Below, in pieces: positions 1-6,361 of a stretch of DNA of 6,505 bases. The notes beneath the pieces are model-generated. The model searched no databases. It had not been told where the DNA came from and saw nothing but the letters and a program-made list of their open reading frames with translations. Every line of letters starts with the position of its first letter. Positions within the stretch are counted from its first letter, which is position 1. The stretch covers positions 1 through 6,505 of the forward strand of contig SHWR01000055.1 of the NCBI GenBank assembly GCA_009693745.1. Reading direction: 5' to 3'. Made by a program: the position numbers and the translations under genes. This DNA is from Candidatus Fonsibacter sp. GTDB lineage: Bacteria > Pseudomonadota > Alphaproteobacteria > Pelagibacterales > Pelagibacteraceae.

Positions 1-241
1 TGAAGATATTTCAAAAGAATGTATTCAAATGATTAGAGATAAAATTGGACCTGTGGCTGCATTTAAAAATATAGTTGTTGTAAAAAGACTTCCAAAAACA
101 AGATCTGGAAAAATTCTAAGAGGAACAGTTGGTAAAATAGCAGATCAAGTTCCTTATAAAATGCCAGCAACTATTGATGACCCTGTTATTTTAGATGAAA
201 TTAAATCTTCTTTGATTGTTGCAGGAATAATTAAAAATTAA
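1..241 (+). CDS. prpE: Propionyl/acetyl-CoA synthetase (PrpE-like), C-terminal fragment
   Basis: This is the 3' end of an acyl-CoA synthetase of the ANL (AMP-forming) superfamily. Such enzymes activate a short-chain acid with ATP to an acyl-adenylate and then transfer the acyl group to CoA in the cytoplasm. The frame is open from the window edge, with the first whole codon at base 2, so the gene starts outside the window; 79 residues are visible. They cover the mobile C-terminal domain, including LPKTRSGKILR. The lysine of SGK, codon 110-112, is the family's catalytic lysine, which is reversibly acetylated in Acs and PrpE. The following YKMPATIDDP and ILDEI are typical of propionyl-CoA ligases (PrpE/ACSS3) more than of acetyl-CoA synthetases, which is why PrpE is preferred. 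Substrate choice is set mainly by the missing N-terminal part, so acetate remains possible. The stop overlaps the stop of the convergent dihydroorotase gene by four bases. Confidence 0.88.
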   Translation, partial: EDISKECIQMIRDKIGPVAAFKNIVVVKRLPKTRSGKILRGTVGKIADQVPYKMPATIDDPVILDEIKSSLIVAGIIKN

Positions 242-1551
242 AATTCCAAAGGTTTTCCAAATTTAGCATCAACAATTTTTTTATCCCAAGAAGCGATTTT
301 TCCATTCACAATAGTTCCAACTGGAAAACCTTTTACAGTCTTATTATTAAATGGCGTCCACGCACATCTGCTTGCAATCCAATCGTTGGTAATTTTAAAA
401 TTTAAATTCATATCAATAACTGTAAGATCTGCGTAATATCCCACCTTGATCTCTCCTCTTTTTTTTATATTGAAAATTTTACAAGGATTAATGCTTAATA
501 ATTCAACTAGTCTTTGAAATGTAAGTTTTTTATTATTTACATGATCTAGCATAATAGGAAGCATAGTCTGAACTCCAGTTAGACCAGATGGACTTTCTGG
601 GTAAGTTTTTTGTTTCTCTTTCAATGTGTGCGGAGCATGATCTGACCCGAGCATATCAACAGTTCCATCTAATAAACGTTTCCATAAAACAACCTGATGA
701 TCCTTTGTTCTTATTGGAGGATTCATCTGTGCCAAAGTCCCAAGTTCCTCGTAACAATCAGGCGCAAATAGAGTTAGGAACTGCGGAGTTGTTTCAACAG
801 TTACATATTTTTTATTATTTGCTAAAAAATCTATCTCTTCTTTGGAGGATACGTGTAAAATATGTATTTTTTTCTTATGTTTATTGGCAAAACCAACTAC
901 TTTTTTTGTTGAGGTTAATGCAACTTTAGAATCTCTCCATACAGGATGAGTCTTAACATTCCCCTTTTCAATTAAAACTTTTTTTTTTTGCAATAAATCA
1001 TCATCTTCTGAATGAATCGAAACAATTCTTGGACTTATTCTAATAACTTCTTCAATAGCTTCGTCTTTTTTTACAAGCAATGTTCCAGTTGATGAACCTA
1101 TAAACATCTTAATTCCACAGCACCCCTCCAGGTTTGTAGTTTGCTTTATAAACTCAAAGTTATTTTCTGTTGCTCCAAAATAAAATGCATAATTGCAATG
1201 CATTCTATTTTTTGCTCGATCTAATTTATCTTGAAATCTTTCAAAATTATCAGTAGCTGGGTTGGTATTAGGCATTTCAAAGACGGAGGTGATTCCTCCC
1301 AAAATTGCAGCCTTGCTACCGCTCTCTAAGTCTTCTTTGTCAGGATTGCCGGGTTCTCTAAAATGAACCTGTGTATCTATGGCACCTGGAATAATAGTAA
1401 AACCTTTCGCTTCAAGAACTTTATCTCCACCTTCGTTGATTGAGCCTATTTTAATAATTTGATTATGTTTAATTCCAATATCAGTTTGTGTGAGATTATT
1501 ATTTATAAAACAATTACCGTTTTTTATAATTAAATCATATATATTGGACAT
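238..1551 (-). CDS. pyrC: Dihydroorotase family protein (PyrC, class I-like amidohydrolase)
   Basis: This is a full-length 437-residue cyclic amidohydrolase, probably the dihydroorotase that interconverts N-carbamoyl-L-aspartate and L-dihydroorotate in cytoplasmic pyrimidine synthesis. Seen in order: an N-terminal beta-rich segment ending in IIPGAIDTQVHFREPG (53-68); the EMPNTNP loop (92-98); GIKMFIGSSTGTLLV (146-160), where K148 is the likely carboxylated bridging lysine; SIHSEDD with H180; ILHVSS with H233; NPPIR (277-281); and GSDHAPH with D304, the likely catalytic aspartate. The C-terminal CAWTPF and GTIVNGKI are usual for dihydroorotases. The first histidine of the common HxH metal motif is Gln (Q61), leaving H63; as I recall, this Gln form is also seen in other bacterial dihydroorotases. 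Allantoinase or dihydropyrimidinase is a less likely alternative. The ATG at 1551 gives the expected N-terminus and lies 38 bp from divergent ygfZ. No pyrB is adjacent. Confidence 0.9.
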   Translation of the reverse strand: MSNIYDLIIKNGNCFINNNLTQTDIGIKHNQIIKIGSINEGGDKVLEAKGFTIIPGAIDTQVHFREPGNPDKEDLESGSKAAILGGITSVFEMPNTNPATDNFERFQDKLDRAKNRMHCNYAFYFGATENNFEFIKQTTNLEGCCGIKMFIGSSTGTLLVKKDEAIEEVIRISPRIVSIHSEDDDLLQKKKVLIEKGNVKTHPVWRDSKVALTSTKKVVGFANKHKKKIHILHVSSKEEIDFLANNKKYVTVETTPQFLTLFAPDCYEELGTLAQMNPPIRTKDHQVVLWKRLLDGTVDMLGSDHAPHTLKEKQKTYPESPSGLTGVQTMLPIMLDHVNNKKLTFQRLVELLSINPCKIFNIKKRGEIKVGYYADLTVIDMNLNFKITNDWIASRCAWTPFNNKTVKGFPVGTIVNGKIASWDKKIVDAKFGKPLEF

Positions 1552-1589
1552 CTAAAATTTAATACACCAAAGTAGATAAACGTACAATA
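1552..1589. promoter_or_regulatory. Short divergent intergenic region pyrC / ygfZ with a candidate pyrC promoter
   Basis: Only 38 bp separate the two divergent start codons, so promoter elements for both genes must lie here or inside the coding regions. On the minus strand a weak pair is visible: TTGTAC (1587-1582) and TATTAA (1564-1559), separated by 17 bp. It would start transcription almost at the pyrC ATG, giving a leaderless or nearly leaderless mRNA. On the plus strand TACAAT (1583-1588) resembles a -10 box but ends one base before the ygfZ ATG, so it cannot serve that start codon. Such matches are common by chance in A+T-rich DNA. Confidence 0.25.
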
Positions 1590-2474
1590 ATGGAAATAGA
1601 TAAAGCTTATATAACTTTAAAAGGTTTTATTAGTATTAAAGGTGAAGATAGTATCGATTTTATACAAAATATTATTTCTAATGATATTAAAAAAGTAAAA
1701 GATAATAACTGTGTATTTGCGTCATTATTAACTCCTCAAGGAAAATTCTTATTCGAATTTATTATTTTTAAAACAAAAAATATTTTTTTAATTGAATGCA
1801 ATAGTGAATTAATAAAAGAATTATTCAATAAACTCTATAATTATAAATTAAGATCCAAAGTCGAAATTAAAATTGAAAATGATTTAATAAGTATTGATAT
1901 ACCTTTTATAAAATTTAAAAGTCTTAATATTAATAAATTAAATCTAATTAATTATAAAAATTACCTAATTTTTGAAGACCCTAGAATAAAAAATACTTTA
2001 GCAAGAGCAATTATAGAACAATCTAAAATTAAAGAGTTTTTGAACGACATAAATATTGAACTATCTAATGAAAAATATTTATTAGAAAAAAAACTATTTG
2101 ATCTTGGTATTCCATCTAAAGACATTCAAAAATTGCAAAATCAAATATTTTCCCTTGAGGCAAATTTTCTTGAATTAAATGGAATTGATCAAAAAAAAGG
2201 ATGCTATATTGGTCAGGAAAATACTGCTCGAATGCATTTAAAAAATAAGGTCAATAAAAGATTATTAGCAATTAAAACTATAAATGGAAAAGTTAAAGAA
2301 GGGCAAAAAATTAATTTAAATAATGAAGAGATTGGAAAAGTTTTAATAAACGATTTATTTCCATTTGCATTAATCAAAATTAATAAAGACAGTAAAAATT
2401 TGATTATTGATAAAGAATTAAAAACAGAAACAGCGTCTATAAAAATTGATATCCCCAACTGGATGGTTATCTAA
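1590..2474 (+). CDS. ygfZ: YgfZ folate-binding Fe-S cluster maturation protein
   Basis: A 294-residue member of the YgfZ/IBA57 family, which is related to the aminomethyltransferase GcvT. These proteins bind tetrahydrofolate and support assembly or repair of certain [4Fe-4S] enzymes, such as MiaB and radical-SAM proteins, in the cytoplasm. The signature K-G-C-Y-x-G-Q-E is intact at 203-210 (KGCYIGQE), with C205 equivalent to the essential cysteine of E. coli YgfZ. It is followed by R214 and by NKRLLAI, typical of the C-terminal part. The N-terminal region has the family pattern FIQNIISNDI (24-33) and LLTPQGKFLFEF (46-57). Length is a little below E. coli YgfZ (about 326 residues), mainly through shorter loops. 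The gene is even richer in Lys, Ile and Asn codons than the nad genes, consistent with weak constraint outside the signature. It starts at an ATG with no visible ribosome binding site. An antisense tRNA gene begins five bases after its stop. Confidence 0.92.
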   Translation: MEIDKAYITLKGFISIKGEDSIDFIQNIISNDIKKVKDNNCVFASLLTPQGKFLFEFIIFKTKNIFLIECNSELIKELFNKLYNYKLRSKVEIKIENDLISIDIPFIKFKSLNINKLNLINYKNYLIFEDPRIKNTLARAIIEQSKIKEFLNDINIELSNEKYLLEKKLFDLGIPSKDIQKLQNQIFSLEANFLELNGIDQKKGCYIGQENTARMHLKNKVNKRLLAIKTINGKVKEGQKINLNNEEIGKVLINDLFPFALIKINKDSKNLIIDKELKTETASIKIDIPNWMVI

Positions 2475-2479
2475 GTAGA

Positions 2480-2565
2480 TGGTGCGGTCAGAGAGACTTG
2501 AACTCTCAATGGATTGCTCCACTTGGCCCTCAACCAAGCTTGTCTACCAATTCCAACATGACCGC
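2480..2565 (-). tRNA. tRNA-Leu (anticodon GAG)
   Basis: Read on the minus strand, an 86-nt class II tRNA folds cleanly. The 7-bp acceptor stem is GCGGTCA/TGACCGC (2565-2559 with 2490-2484). The discriminator is A (2483) and a genome-encoded CCA occupies 2482-2480. The D-arm has a 3-bp TTG/CAA stem and a loop with TTGGTAG. The 5-bp anticodon stem is CTTGG/CCAAG (2538-2534 with 2526-2522), around the loop TTGAGGG. The anticodon GAG (2531-2529) reads CUC and CUU leucine codons. A long variable arm TGGA-GCAA-TCCA (2521-2510) is as expected for leucine tRNAs, and the T-arm is GAGAG-TTCAAGT-CTCTC (2507-2491). No base is out of place. It is divergent from nadA and convergent with ygfZ. Confidence 0.97.
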
Positions 2566-2647
2566 AAATAGCGCTGTTTTAACCAATTTAAATATTAATT
2601 TTACTATAATAACTTAGTGAATTATCATTTATAAATTATAAAAATTT
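2566..2647 (+). promoter_or_regulatory. Divergent spacer tRNA-Leu / nadA with a candidate nadA -10 box
   Basis: This 82-bp A+T-rich spacer must carry the nadA promoter (plus strand) and probably that of the tRNA gene (minus strand). A perfect TATAAT is present at 2605-2610; initiation about seven bases later would leave a leader of roughly 30 nt before the nadA ATG. No convincing -35 hexamer stands at 16-18 bp; the bases there read ACCAAT or nearby. No riboswitch-like fold, clear operator palindrome or Shine-Dalgarno sequence is visible; the last 20 bases before the ATG contain no G. TATAAT can arise by chance in such DNA, so this is a candidate only. Confidence 0.35.
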
Positions 2648-3664
2648 ATGAGTTTTCAGCTAGAGTTTACCAAAGAAATTGAAAAAAATACCGCAAGTAT
2701 TTATCAAAAAATAAAATCTGTTTTGCCAGAATTAGAATGGCCTTTATATGCTCCTTATATTTATAAAATCAATGAGCTAAAAAAAAAGAAAAATGCAGTT
2801 ATTTTAGCTCACAATTACCAAACTCCTGAAATTTATCATGGTGTTGCTGATATTATTGGTGACTCTTTAACTTTAGCGATTGAAGCTGGAAAAACTAAAG
2901 CAGATATTATTATTATGGCAGGAGTTCACTTTATGGCTGAGACGGCAAAAATAATGTCTCCTAATAAAAAAGTTCTAATCCCAGATATGAATGCAGGATG
3001 CTCCCTTGCTGAATCTATTAACGCAGAAGATGTTAGAAAATTAAAGAAACAATATCCAGGCGTCCCGGTAGTTACGTATGTTAATACTTCTGCTGAAGTT
3101 AAGGCTGAAACAGATATCTGTTGCACTTCAGCTAATGGGGTTAAGGTTGTTGAATCTTTAGGTGTAAAAGAAGTTATATTTTTACCTGATGTCTATCTTG
3201 CAAAATATGTCGCCTCACAAACTAAAGTTAAAATTATTCCTTGGCATGGAAAATGTATGGTTCATGAACAATTTACAGCTCAAGAATTAAATCAACTTAG
3301 AAAAAGTTATCCTGATTTAGTAATTGTTTCTCATCCTGAGTGCCCTCCTGATGTTATTAAAGCTTCTGATTTTACCGGTTCAACTTCTGGAATGATTCAG
3401 TATGTTAAAAATAATAAACCTAAGAATGTATTTTTAGTCACTGAGTGTTCAATGAGCGACAATGTTCAGGTTGAAAATCCAGAAACAAATTTTGTCAGAC
3501 CATGTAATTTATGTCCTTATATGAAAAAAATACAGCTACCAAAAATCTACGATTGCTTAATCAATGAAACGAATGAAGTTTTGATTGATAAATCTATTAT
3601 AGATAAAGCAAGACTTCCTATTGAGCGTATGATTAAAGTTGGTCGCCAATCTAGCCTTGCCTAA
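2648..3664 (+). CDS. nadA: Quinolinate synthase NadA
   Basis: NadA (338 residues) condenses iminoaspartate with dihydroxyacetone phosphate to form quinolinate, the second step of de novo NAD synthesis from aspartate. It is a cytoplasmic [4Fe-4S] enzyme of three pseudo-repeated domains. The likely cluster ligands are C118 in NAGCSLAES, C203 in GKCMVHEQF and C289 in PCNLCPYM. Other family motifs are LAHNYQ (53-58), GDSLTLA (71-77), MAGVHFMAETAKI (90-102), YVNTSAEVKAETD (144-156, with active-site Y144 and N146), SHPEC (228-232), STSGM (245-249) and TECSM (265-269). Length is close to E. coli NadA (347). The CxxC before the last ligand (C286, C289) is kept, but the extra upstream Cys of the E. 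coli CxxCxxC motif is absent (V283), as in many homologues. It is first in the nadABC operon; its stop overlaps the nadB start by one base (TAATG). Confidence 0.97.
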   Translation: MSFQLEFTKEIEKNTASIYQKIKSVLPELEWPLYAPYIYKINELKKKKNAVILAHNYQTPEIYHGVADIIGDSLTLAIEAGKTKADIIIMAGVHFMAETAKIMSPNKKVLIPDMNAGCSLAESINAEDVRKLKKQYPGVPVVTYVNTSAEVKAETDICCTSANGVKVVESLGVKEVIFLPDVYLAKYVASQTKVKIIPWHGKCMVHEQFTAQELNQLRKSYPDLVIVSHPECPPDVIKASDFTGSTSGMIQYVKNNKPKNVFLVTECSMSDNVQVENPETNFVRPCNLCPYMKKIQLPKIYDCLINETNEVLIDKSIIDKARLPIERMIKVGRQSSLA

Positions 3665-5259
3665 TGGAAAGTTTACATACTACTGATGTTATTGTTATTG
3701 GATCTGGAATTTCTGGACTGATGACTGCAATTTGCCTTTACCCAAGAAAAGTTACTTTGATTTCTAAAAAAAAGTTAGGCGAAGCTTCATCAAGTGCTTG
3801 GGCGCAAGGAGGAATTGCTGCGGCAGTTGGTAAGGATGATAGTCCAAAAATTCACTTTGAAGACACTATTAAAGCAAGCTCAGGCTTAAGTGATGAAAAA
3901 ATTGTTAAAATTATAACCGAAGAAGCCGCTTCTATTATTAAATTTCTAGAAGAAAAAGGAGTTAATTTTGACAAAGATGATCTTAAAAATTTTTTAATGT
4001 CTCAAGAAGCTGCTCATACTAGACGTAGAGTATTAAAAGTAAACGGCGACAGTTCAGGAAGAGAAATTATAAAAACTTTGATAAATAACATTCAAAAATT
4101 AGAAAATATTACAATTCTGGAAGATGTGACCGTTGATGAAATTATAGCTGAAAATAATAAGGTTATTGGTTTAATCGGTCGTCATATTGGAAAAAATATA
4201 GTTGATAACTTTACATTTTTTAAAGCACCTAATGTTGTCCTTGCAACAGGAGGTCTTGGTAGTATTTATGAGCACACAACAAATCCAAGAGATATTTACG
4301 GTGAAGGTATTGCAATGGCCGCGCGTGCTGGTGCTGTTCTTTCTGATATGGAATTTGTGCAATTTCATCCAACCGGTATGGATGTTGGACTTGATCCAAC
4401 GCCATTATTAACTGAAGCACTTAGAGGAGACGGTGCTAAGTTAGTTGATGAAAATAATAATCAATTTATGAAATCAATTCACCCAAGCGGGGACCTTGCT
4501 CCACGCGATATCGTTGCTCGTGAACTACAAAGATTAAAAGATCTTGGTCATTCAACGTTCTTGGATTGTAGAAAATTCACTAATGAACAATTAGAAACAA
4601 TGTTTCCAAGTGCTTACAACTTTTTAAAAAAAGCTAATATTGATTTTACTAAAGAAAAAATACCTGTAACTCCTGCCGCTCATTACCACATGGGCGGTGT
4701 ATTGGTTGATGAAAATGGAAAATCATCAATCGAGGGTCTTTGGGCTTGTGGTGAAGTTTCATCAACAGGCGCACATGGAGCAAATAGACTTGCTTCTAAT
4801 TCTTTGCTTGAGGCTTTTGTTTTTGGAAAAAGAATAGCAAACTCAATTAATTCTGAAGTTCTTAATAATACTGACGATAAAAATATAAATTTTAAAAAAT
4901 ATTTACCAAAAGAAAAAACATCATCACGAATTAGAGCAAAAAAATATATTTGGCAACTTAGAAATATCATGAGTGACTTTGTCGGAGTTTATAGAAACGA
5001 ACAAAAACTTAAAAAAGCATTCATTGAAATTGATAGAGTAGAAAGAGAAGCAAAAGACTTATCTGCAAAACTTAAAGATATGATCTTAGTATCAAGATTA
5101 ATTACTTATGCAGCTTACTTAAGGAAAGAAAGTAGAGGAGCTCATTTTAGAAGTGATTACCCGACATCTAATGAAAAATTTTTATTTAGAAAACAAATTA
5201 CTTTAAAAGAAATGGAAGAATTCTTAAATAAAAAAGAGTACATAGAAAAAGTTGCATAG
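3664..5259 (+). CDS. nadB: L-aspartate oxidase NadB
   Basis: NadB (531 residues; about 540 in E. coli) is the FAD enzyme that oxidises L-aspartate to iminoaspartate, with O2 or fumarate as electron acceptor, feeding NadA. It belongs to the succinate dehydrogenase/fumarate reductase flavoprotein family. Seen in order: the dinucleotide-binding motif VIGSGISG (11-18); the FAD contact SSSAWAQGGIAA (42-53); AAHTRRRV (116-123); LATGGLG (193-199); EFVQFHPTG (230-238) with H235; LLTEALRG (248-255) with T250 and E251; PRDIVARE (280-287) with R281; TPAAHYHMGG (336-345) with H340; GLWACGE (358-364) and GANRLASNSLLE (372-383) with R375. These correspond to the substrate-binding H244, R290, H351 and R386 of E. 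coli NadB. The C-terminal helical domain ends with RGAHFRSDYP (501-510). Translation is probably coupled to nadA, since no other ribosome site is visible before its ATG. Confidence 0.97.
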   Translation: MESLHTTDVIVIGSGISGLMTAICLYPRKVTLISKKKLGEASSSAWAQGGIAAAVGKDDSPKIHFEDTIKASSGLSDEKIVKIITEEAASIIKFLEEKGVNFDKDDLKNFLMSQEAAHTRRRVLKVNGDSSGREIIKTLINNIQKLENITILEDVTVDEIIAENNKVIGLIGRHIGKNIVDNFTFFKAPNVVLATGGLGSIYEHTTNPRDIYGEGIAMAARAGAVLSDMEFVQFHPTGMDVGLDPTPLLTEALRGDGAKLVDENNNQFMKSIHPSGDLAPRDIVARELQRLKDLGHSTFLDCRKFTNEQLETMFPSAYNFLKKANIDFTKEKIPVTPAAHYHMGGVLVDENGKSSIEGLWACGEVSSTGAHGANRLASNSLLEAFVFGKRIANSINSEVLNNTDDKNINFKKYLPKEKTSSRIRAKKYIWQLRNIMSDFVGVYRNEQKLKKAFIEIDRVEREAKDLSAKLKDMILVSRLITYAAYLRKESRGAHFRSDYPTSNEKFLFRKQITLKEMEEFLNKKEYIEKVA

Positions 5260-5262
5260 AGT

Positions 5263-6111
5263 ATGTTAAAATCTAAGCTTATCACTAGTGGCTATATAAA
5301 AAGTATTGTTGGTGCTGCTTTATTTGAGGATCAAGCTCAAAAAGATATTACAACGGATCTTTTGGTAAATAAAAATTCTATTACTTCAGCAAAAATTGTT
5401 ACAAATGAAGATGGCTTAATTGGTGGATTGGATTTTGCAGATGAAGCTTTTAAGCAAATTGATAAAAAGACAAAATTTAAGAGAAAATTTCAAGAAGGAT
5501 CATCTATTAAAAAAGGTGATATTATTGCTGAGATCAAAGGATTGACTGGTTCAATTTTAAAATCTGAAAGAACTGCCATTAATTTTTTAGGTTTAATATC
5601 AGGAATTGCAACGAAAACCCATTATTACGTTAACCTCGTTAAAGAATATAAAACAAAAATTTGTTGTACGAGAAAAACTTTGCCAACGCTTAGGGCTATT
5701 CAAAAATATGCAGTAACTCTTGGAGGTGGTACAAACAATAGATTTAATTTATTTGATGAAATTTTTATAAAAGACAATCATATTTCTGCATCACAGAATA
5801 TATTTGATCTTGTACAAAATGCCTTGAGATTAAACAAAAGCGGAAAAATTATAACAGTCGAAGTAGACACTTTAAGTCAGTTAGAAGATATTCAAATGTT
5901 AAATTTTAATAGGTTATTATTAGATAATATGAAGACAGATGAAATTAAAAAAGCTTTAAGCATGATTGGTAATAAATATGAAACTGAAGCATCTGGTAAT
6001 ATTAATGATAAAAACGTTGTTGATTATGCAAAAACGGGAGTTAATAGAATTTCAATTGGAAGGCTTACCCACAGTCCTCAAAATTTAGATATTTCTTTAA
6101 ACTTTAATTAA
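5263..6111 (+). CDS. nadC: Quinolinate phosphoribosyltransferase NadC
   Basis: NadC (282 residues, normal family length) converts quinolinate and PRPP to nicotinate mononucleotide, CO2 and pyrophosphate, completing the operon's pathway. Family motifs are DITTDLLV (28-35), SERTAINFLG (101-110, R103 expected at the dimer-shared active site), TRKTLPTLR (136-144, R137 and K138), KYAVTLGGG (148-156), FIKDNHI (168-174, K170), EVDTL (200-204), LLDNM (219-223), EASGNI (242-247) and ISIGRLTHS (263-271). Two positions look unusual: C135 precedes TRKT where Asp is common, and the GGGxNHR segment reads GGGTNNR, placing Asn (N159) where a quinolinate-binding histidine is expected. The rest of the site is intact, so activity is likely. 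The ATG lies three bases after the nadB stop. The last eight bases overlap the end of a convergent SemiSWEET gene. Confidence 0.96.
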   Translation: MLKSKLITSGYIKSIVGAALFEDQAQKDITTDLLVNKNSITSAKIVTNEDGLIGGLDFADEAFKQIDKKTKFKRKFQEGSSIKKGDIIAEIKGLTGSILKSERTAINFLGLISGIATKTHYYVNLVKEYKTKICCTRKTLPTLRAIQKYAVTLGGGTNNRFNLFDEIFIKDNHISASQNIFDLVQNALRLNKSGKIITVEVDTLSQLEDIQMLNFNRLLLDNMKTDEIKKALSMIGNKYETEASGNINDKNVVDYAKTGVNRISIGRLTHSPQNLDISLNFN

Positions 6112-6361
6112 ATTTAATTTTAGCAACTAAAATTAAAAAAGCTAAAAATAATGTTATAATATTTGCAAATATTATAGGAAGATTATTAGTTAACACGCCG
6201 TAAACTAACCAGCTAGCAACTCCGATTGTAAATATTAAAAACATCGACAAAGAAATATCTTTAGTTCTCTTAGTTTTCCAAACTTTATAAGCCTGTGGGA
6301 CAAAGGCAATTGTTGTGCAAAAGCCAGAAAAGAGTCCAATAAAAGTTATATATTTTTCCAT
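6104..6361 (-). CDS. SemiSWEET-type PQ-loop membrane protein (putative sugar transporter)
   Basis: An 85-residue protein with one triple-helix bundle, as in bacterial SemiSWEETs, which dimerise to form a sugar-permeable transporter in the inner membrane. Visible helices are about 5-23, 37-57 and 61-80. The first ends in the hallmark PQ motif FVPQAYKVWKTK (20-31; P22, Q23), followed by a basic loop (KTKRTKDIS). Helix 2 holds GVASWLVYG (47-55) with the conserved Trp (W51). Helix 3 contains FANIIT (65-70) with N67 at the place of the conserved pocket Asn. Length is typical of the family (about 85-95). The substrate cannot be told from sequence, and other small PQ-loop proteins are possible. Its stop lies inside nadC, and its ATG overlaps by one base the stop of an upstream minus-strand gene (TAATG), so translational coupling with that gene is likely. 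Confidence 0.88.
   Translation of the reverse strand: MEKYITFIGLFSGFCTTIAFVPQAYKVWKTKRTKDISLSMFLIFTIGVASWLVYGVLTNNLPIIFANIITLFLAFLILVAKIKFN
6113..6137. repeat. Perfect 11-bp inverted repeat just after the nadC stop, possible 3'-end hairpin
   Basis: Bases 6113-6123 (TTTAATTTTAG) and 6127-6137 (CTAAAATTAAA) are perfect reverse complements around the three-base loop CAA. The hairpin begins two bases after the nadC stop and lies within the last codons of the SemiSWEET gene (VAKIKF). It could stabilise or end the nadABC transcript. However, it contains one G-C pair, and no T-run follows it on the plus strand, so it is not a canonical intrinsic terminator. In A+T-rich DNA such a hairpin may also be chance. 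Confidence 0.35.

Noticed and set aside
29..241. A separate 70-residue gene starting at the ATG at 29
   Set aside because: The frame is open upstream to the window edge and the residues before this Met fit the synthetase C-terminal domain, so the Met is internal.
588..929. 113-codon plus-strand open frame
   Set aside because: It is antisense to the well-supported dihydroorotase gene, shows no recognisable domain, and its composition fits the complement of that gene.
1583..1588. TACAAT as a -10 box for ygfZ
   Set aside because: It ends one base before the ATG, so transcription would begin inside the coding sequence.
2213..2458. 81-codon minus-strand open frame
   Set aside because: It lies entirely antisense to the 3' part of ygfZ, including its signature; the hydrophobic look comes from complementing Lys/Asn-rich codons.
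2468..2479. ATCT-AAGT-AGAT as a terminator hairpin for ygfZ or the tRNA
   Set aside because: The stem is only four base pairs and no T-run follows on either strand.
2566..2647. NAD-responsive riboswitch or repressor operator upstream of nadA
   Set aside because: The spacer is only 82 bp, nearly all A/T, with no multi-helix fold or clear spaced palindrome; short A/T palindromes such as ATTTATAAAT are expected by chance.
4683..4970. 95-codon minus-strand open frame, and shorter frames at 2926-3126 (-), 4171-4420 (-) and 4202-4411 (+)
   Set aside because: All lie within nadA or nadB, whose catalytic motifs are intact in the main frame; none resembles a known family.
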